From Planctomycetota bacterium (GTDB lineage Bacteria; Planctomycetota; J058), in the NCBI GenBank assembly GCA_003695705.1, contig RFHU01000043.1:1-61975 (forward strand): a stretch of DNA of 61,975 bases, read 5' to 3'. The notes below the pieces were generated by a model, which saw only the letters and a list, made by a program, of their open reading frames with translations, had not been told where the DNA came from and searched no databases. Numbering within the stretch: position 1 is the stretch's first letter; each line of letters starts with the position of its first letter. Below are positions 59,028-61,975 of this stretch, piece by piece. The position numbers were made by a program, and so were the translations under genes.

Positions 59028-60404
59028 ATGCCGCGGGGACTCTGGATCGAGGCCCTCGTCTGCTCGTGCGCGCTCGGGCTGTCGACCGCGGCCCGGGCCG
59101 ACGTCGTGGTCTTCAAGGACGGCCGGCGCCTCGAAGGCGAAGTCGACGTCGTGGGGACGCGCTGCCGCATCACCCTGAAGTCGGGGGCCACGTACGAAGT
59201 CGAGATGACCGACGTCAAGGAGATCCTTCGCCCGGAGCAGACCGAGCGCCGTCGGGCGCGCTCGCAAGGCGAGAAGTCGTTGCTGGAGGAGGAGTTCGGG
59301 CGCCGGCAGGGCGGCGCCGGCGCCGACGTGGTGGAGGACGGGGAGCTGCCGTCTCCCTCCCGTCGCGCCCGCGCACGCCTCCTCGAGCACTGCCCCCGCG
59401 CGCGCATCGAAGAGACCCGCCACTACGTGCTCGTGAGCACGGCCACCCGTGCGTTCACCCGCGACACGGGCAAGCTCCTCGAGGAGGTGCGCCGAGGCTT
59501 CTACCGCTTCTTCCGCAGGAAGGGCTTCGACCTCGTCGAGCACCCCAAGAAGCTCGTCGCCTACGCCTTCGGCAGCCGCGAGGAATACGAGGCCTACAAT
59601 CGCGAGGCAGGCCTCGGAGTGACCTCTCGCGCCGCGGGCTTCTACCACACCGCCACCAACGCCCTCTACCTCTCCGACGCGCGCAACTCGCCCGAGGTGC
59701 GACGCGTGAAGAAGAGCATCGCCGAGTTCGAGCGCGCCTTGGCGGAGCTGAAGAAGAAACGCAGGCAGGCGGAGCGGGAGGGCAACGGCCAGTACGCCGC
59801 CGCGCTGGGTCGGCACCTGCGCAAGGAACGCCAGCGCCTGCGCAAGTTCAAGAAGGAGAACGCCGAATTCCTCGAAGACGCCAACGAGGAGCTGGTCATC
59901 CACGAGGCCACCCACCAGCTCTCCTACAACTCCGGCCTCTTGATCCCCTCGGAGCTCAACCCCGAGTGGCTCGTCGAGGGGCTGGCCATGCTCTTCGAGG
60001 ACCCGGGGGTGTGGAAGGGGCGCTACGTCAAGGGAGCCAACGAGCGGCGCAAGCGCGACCTCGCGCGCGCCCTCGCGAAAGGGCGGCGCATGACGGTCCG
60101 GGACCTCGTGGGAAGCAACCGGCAGCTCATCGCGCGCAGCGACCCCGGCTTGGCCTATGGCTCGGCGTGGGCGCTGATTCATCTGTTCGTGCGCGGGAAG
60201 TTCCGCAAGTACAAGAAGCCCTTCCTCGCCTACCTCGAATCCTTGCAGCGGCGCGCGCGATCGGCGGGCTGGAGCGTCCGGGGCGAGGAGGCCGCGCAGG
60301 AGCGACTCGAAGCCTTCGAGAGCTTCTTCGGCCCCGTTCGGGGTCTCGAGCGCGAGTACTCGCGCTACCTCGACTCCCTCGTCGAGGACGTCGCCGCGGA
60401 CTGA
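59028..60404 (+). CDS. Secreted DUF1570 metallopeptidase-like protein
   Basis: 458 residues. Signal peptide 1-24 (LVCSCALGLSTAARA). Residues 25-70 are a small beta unit (DVVVFKDGRRLEGEVDVVG, ITLKSGATYEVEMTDVKEI) common in planctomycete exported proteins. A long charged helix at about 225-285 precedes the zinc site HEATHQ (H292, E293, H296) and EWLVEGLAMLFED, whose E317 is the likely third ligand, as in gluzincins. The protein should be a periplasmic or surface peptidase; the substrate is unknown. AAGGAGGGG precedes the ATG. Confidence 0.87.
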   Translation: MPRGLWIEALVCSCALGLSTAARADVVVFKDGRRLEGEVDVVGTRCRITLKSGATYEVEMTDVKEILRPEQTERRRARSQGEKSLLEEEFGRRQGGAGADVVEDGELPSPSRRARARLLEHCPRARIEETRHYVLVSTATRAFTRDTGKLLEEVRRGFYRFFRRKGFDLVEHPKKLVAYAFGSREEYEAYNREAGLGVTSRAAGFYHTATNALYLSDARNSPEVRRVKKSIAEFERALAELKKKRRQAEREGNGQYAAALGRHLRKERQRLRKFKKENAEFLEDANEELVIHEATHQLSYNSGLLIPSELNPEWLVEGLAMLFEDPGVWKGRYVKGANERRKRDLARALAKGRRMTVRDLVGSNRQLIARSDPGLAYGSAWALIHLFVRGKFRKYKKPFLAYLESLQRRARSAGWSVRGEEAAQERLEAFESFFGPVRGLEREYSRYLDSLVEDVAAD

Positions 60405-60512
60405 GCGCCCCCCGGGCTGGCGGCCCAACGCGGCACGTCCTGCGAGCGAGGTCCGCGGGAACAGCGCCGTCTGCCGGGGCCGGCGCGGATCGCGGAGCCC
60501 GGCCGGCTTCGC

Positions 60513-60543
60513 TACCATTCGAGGGCGCGGCGCTTCCGCCGCG
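60513..60543 (+). promoter_or_regulatory. -10-like hexamer and leader hairpin before the EDLDP protein
   Basis: TACCAT (60513-60518) followed by CGCGGCG-CTTC-CGCCGCG (60526-60543), a perfect 7-bp stem with a 4-nt loop that ends 2 nt before the GAGG ribosome binding site. The hairpin could limit ribosome access. Confidence 0.3.
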
Positions 60544-60553
60544 GTGAGGCTGA

Positions 60554-61975
60554 GTGGCCCGGCGACGACGACGACCTCCCCCGCCCGACGACTCCGAGGA
60601 CCGGCTGAGGTTCCCCTTCGGCGAGACCTCCGCTTCCCGGGAGGGCCTCGACTCGGAGGAGTTCGCCTCGGAGGACCTCGACCCGGAGGACCTCGACCCC
60701 GAGGACCTCGACCCGGAGGACCTCGACCCCGAGGACCTCGACCCCGAGGTCCTGGCGTCCGACGACTCCCTCTTCGGCGGAGACTCCTCGGACCTCGCCC
60801 TCGGCCCCGAGCGTCTCCCCGCCACCCCTCCCGGGAGCGCGCCCGAAGACGAGGTCTCCTTCGAGAGCTTGAGCGGCGTCGAGGGGACCCTGCTGGGCGG
60901 CTCGGAAGGGGCGGGGGACGCGCTCCCTGCGGACGGGATCCCGCTCGCGGAATCCAGCGAGAGCCTCGTGGACCTCGACTCTTCGGACGTGCAGGCGTTG
61001 ATCAGCATTTCGGAGCGCATAGGCCCTGCGAGTCCGTCGGGGCCCATGGTCATCGTCGACGACGAAGACGACGAGTCCGTGGACGACTCGGCGCGCTTCC
61101 AGGCGTCCATCGTCGACGACTCCGCTCGCCTGGCCGGCTCCCGTTCGGCTCGCGGTGAGCCCGCGGCCGGATCCAGACGGCGGGCCCGCCGCAGGCGAAG
61201 CAAGGCGTCCTGGCGGGCGGAGCCGATCGAGGCGGCGAGCGACGAGGAGGTCCCCTTCCCCGAGCGCCGGCGGCGGCCGCGACGTGCCCCGTCGGCCCCG
61301 CCGCCGCGTCCGTCGCGGCTTCCGTGGGCGCTGGCGGCCTTGGCCGTGGCGTGCGGTACGGCCGGCGCCGGCTGGATCGAGTCGCGGCGGCGGCGAGACC
61401 TCGAGGAGCAGGCGCAGCGCGCCGCCCGGCGCCTGCAAGAGGCCGAGGAGCGCGCCGCGCGGGAGCGCGCCGAGCTCGCCGCGCGCCACGCCAAGGCTTT
61501 GCAGGAACTGCGCGCCGAACTCGCGCGGCGCTCGGCCGCCGCCGAGCGGGCGCGCGAGGAGGAAGCGGCGCGGTTGGCGGCCGCGCGCGCCGCGGCACGC
61601 GCGGAGGCGCTGGGCGAACTCGAACGCGTCCGCGAGGAAGCTCGCGAAGAAGCCGCGCGGGAGGCGACCGAGGCCGCCGAGGCGAGGCTCACCGCCGCCC
61701 GCGAGGCCGCGGCGCGGGAGGAGCGCGCGGCCCGCGAGGAGGCGGTCGCGGAGGCCGTGGCCGCGGCCCGCGCGGAGGCGGCGCGGGCTCGGGAGGAAGC
61801 GCTGCGCGAGGCGGCCGCGGCGCACGCCGAGGAGCTGCGGCGGCTGCGCGAGGAGCTAGAAGCGCTGCGCCGGCGAGAGGCCGAGGCGGAGCGCGGGGAG
61901 AGCGCGGCGAAGGAGGTCCCCCAGCAGGCCCCTGCGGCAGCGTCTGGCGAGGAGGAGACCGGCGGCGAGGACGGG
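60554..61975 (+). CDS. Membrane coiled-coil protein with EDLDP repeats (3' end outside window)
   Basis: 474 residues visible with no stop. GTG at 60554 has GAGG 4 nt upstream. Residues 2-12 are Arg then Pro rich; residues 40-64 are five tandem EDLDP units. Residues 65-255 are acidic and Ser-rich, with IVDDEDDESVDDSARFQ and then a basic patch RRRARRRRSKASWR near 200. A membrane segment at about 258-276 (PWALAALAVACGTAGAGWIE) is followed by a long Ala/Glu/Arg coiled coil (280 to the edge). By charge I infer an acidic cytoplasmic part and an extracytoplasmic coiled coil. The function is unknown. Confidence 0.75.
   Translation, partial: MARRRRRPPPPDDSEDRLRFPFGETSASREGLDSEEFASEDLDPEDLDPEDLDPEDLDPEDLDPEVLASDDSLFGGDSSDLALGPERLPATPPGSAPEDEVSFESLSGVEGTLLGGSEGAGDALPADGIPLAESSESLVDLDSSDVQALISISERIGPASPSGPMVIVDDEDDESVDDSARFQASIVDDSARLAGSRSARGEPAAGSRRRARRRRSKASWRAEPIEAASDEEVPFPERRRRPRRAPSAPPPRPSRLPWALAALAVACGTAGAGWIESRRRRDLEEQAQRAARRLQEAEERAARERAELAARHAKALQELRAELARRSAAAERAREEEAARLAAARAAARAEALGELERVREEAREEAAREATEAAEARLTAAREAAAREERAAREEAVAEAVAAARAEAARAREEALREAAAAHAEELRRLREELEALRRREAEAERGESAAKEVPQQAPAAASGEEETGGEDG
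60671..60745 (+). repeat. Five tandem 15-bp repeats encoding EDLDP
   Basis: Units GAGGACCTCGACCC(G/C) repeat five times in frame with only the last base varying (Pro codon CCG or CCC). Near-identity at the DNA level suggests recent slippage expansion. Confidence 0.9.

Noticed and set aside
60671-60745. Possible CRISPR array
   Set aside because: The units are contiguous with no spacers and encode EDLDP in frame.
60544-61158. Plus-strand frame starting at 60544 with RPGGPRPRGPRP repeats
   Set aside because: It is the same 15-bp repeats read in another frame. The frame from GTG 60554 has the ribosome binding site, a membrane helix and a coiled coil, and stays open to the window edge.

Overview
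The window is about 70% GC, almost fully coding, and reads as a chromosome segment of a member of the Planctomycetota. The pointers are a DUF1549/DUF1553 protein and a Tat-exported DUF1501 protein, a DUF1570 peptidase, three Ser/Thr kinases with extra domains, an oversized signal peptidase I, and mcsA-mcsB-clpC in a genome that also makes outer-membrane proteins (FadL type, LptB). Species is not determinable from the sequence. I see no rRNA, tRNA, CRISPR array, insertion sequence or attachment site. GTG and TTG starts and NTGA stop/start overlaps are frequent. Both window edges cut genes (HEAT-repeat protein at 1, coiled-coil protein at 61975).

1-11.2 kb: a HEAT-repeat membrane protein and a NIF3-family protein (minus strand) diverge from an Hsp20 gene with a near-perfect sigma-54 promoter. 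Then come the DUF1549/DUF1553 protein, an SDR with a cysteine cluster and no canonical catalytic Tyr, a Usp-like/phospholipase-D fusion, a small helical protein, and the DUF1501 protein. 11.3-16.3 kb: nusA-infB-rbfA on the minus strand behind a strong sigma-70 promoter and a possible 18-residue leader ORF, divergent from a DUF2064 glycosyltransferase.

16.4-33.7 kb: the most interesting part. mcsA-mcsB-clpC (protein-arginine phosphorylation and its protease unfoldase) runs straight into a Fic-like gene. It is followed by a five-gene module: FHA-kinase, kinase-FGE fusion, lipoprotein with a caspase fold lacking both catalytic residues, large FG-GAP/IPT lipoprotein, and a double-FHA protein. Three successive genes of the module overlap stop-to-start. 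I infer an envelope-spanning phospho-signalling system, which I do not recognise as described.

33.8-52.9 kb: acyl-CoA dehydrogenase and uvrB; tmk followed by a three-gene iron(III)-type ABC importer; a large unknown lipoprotein divergent from a FadL-like porin with an unknown downstream gene; then kinase, GT87-like transferase, lysA and a lipoprotein as one minus-strand run. 53.1-58.9 kb: rdgB, lepA, lepB, lptB and two small membrane proteins on the plus strand. 59-62 kb: a secreted DUF1570 peptidase-like protein and a partial membrane coiled-coil protein with EDLDP repeats.
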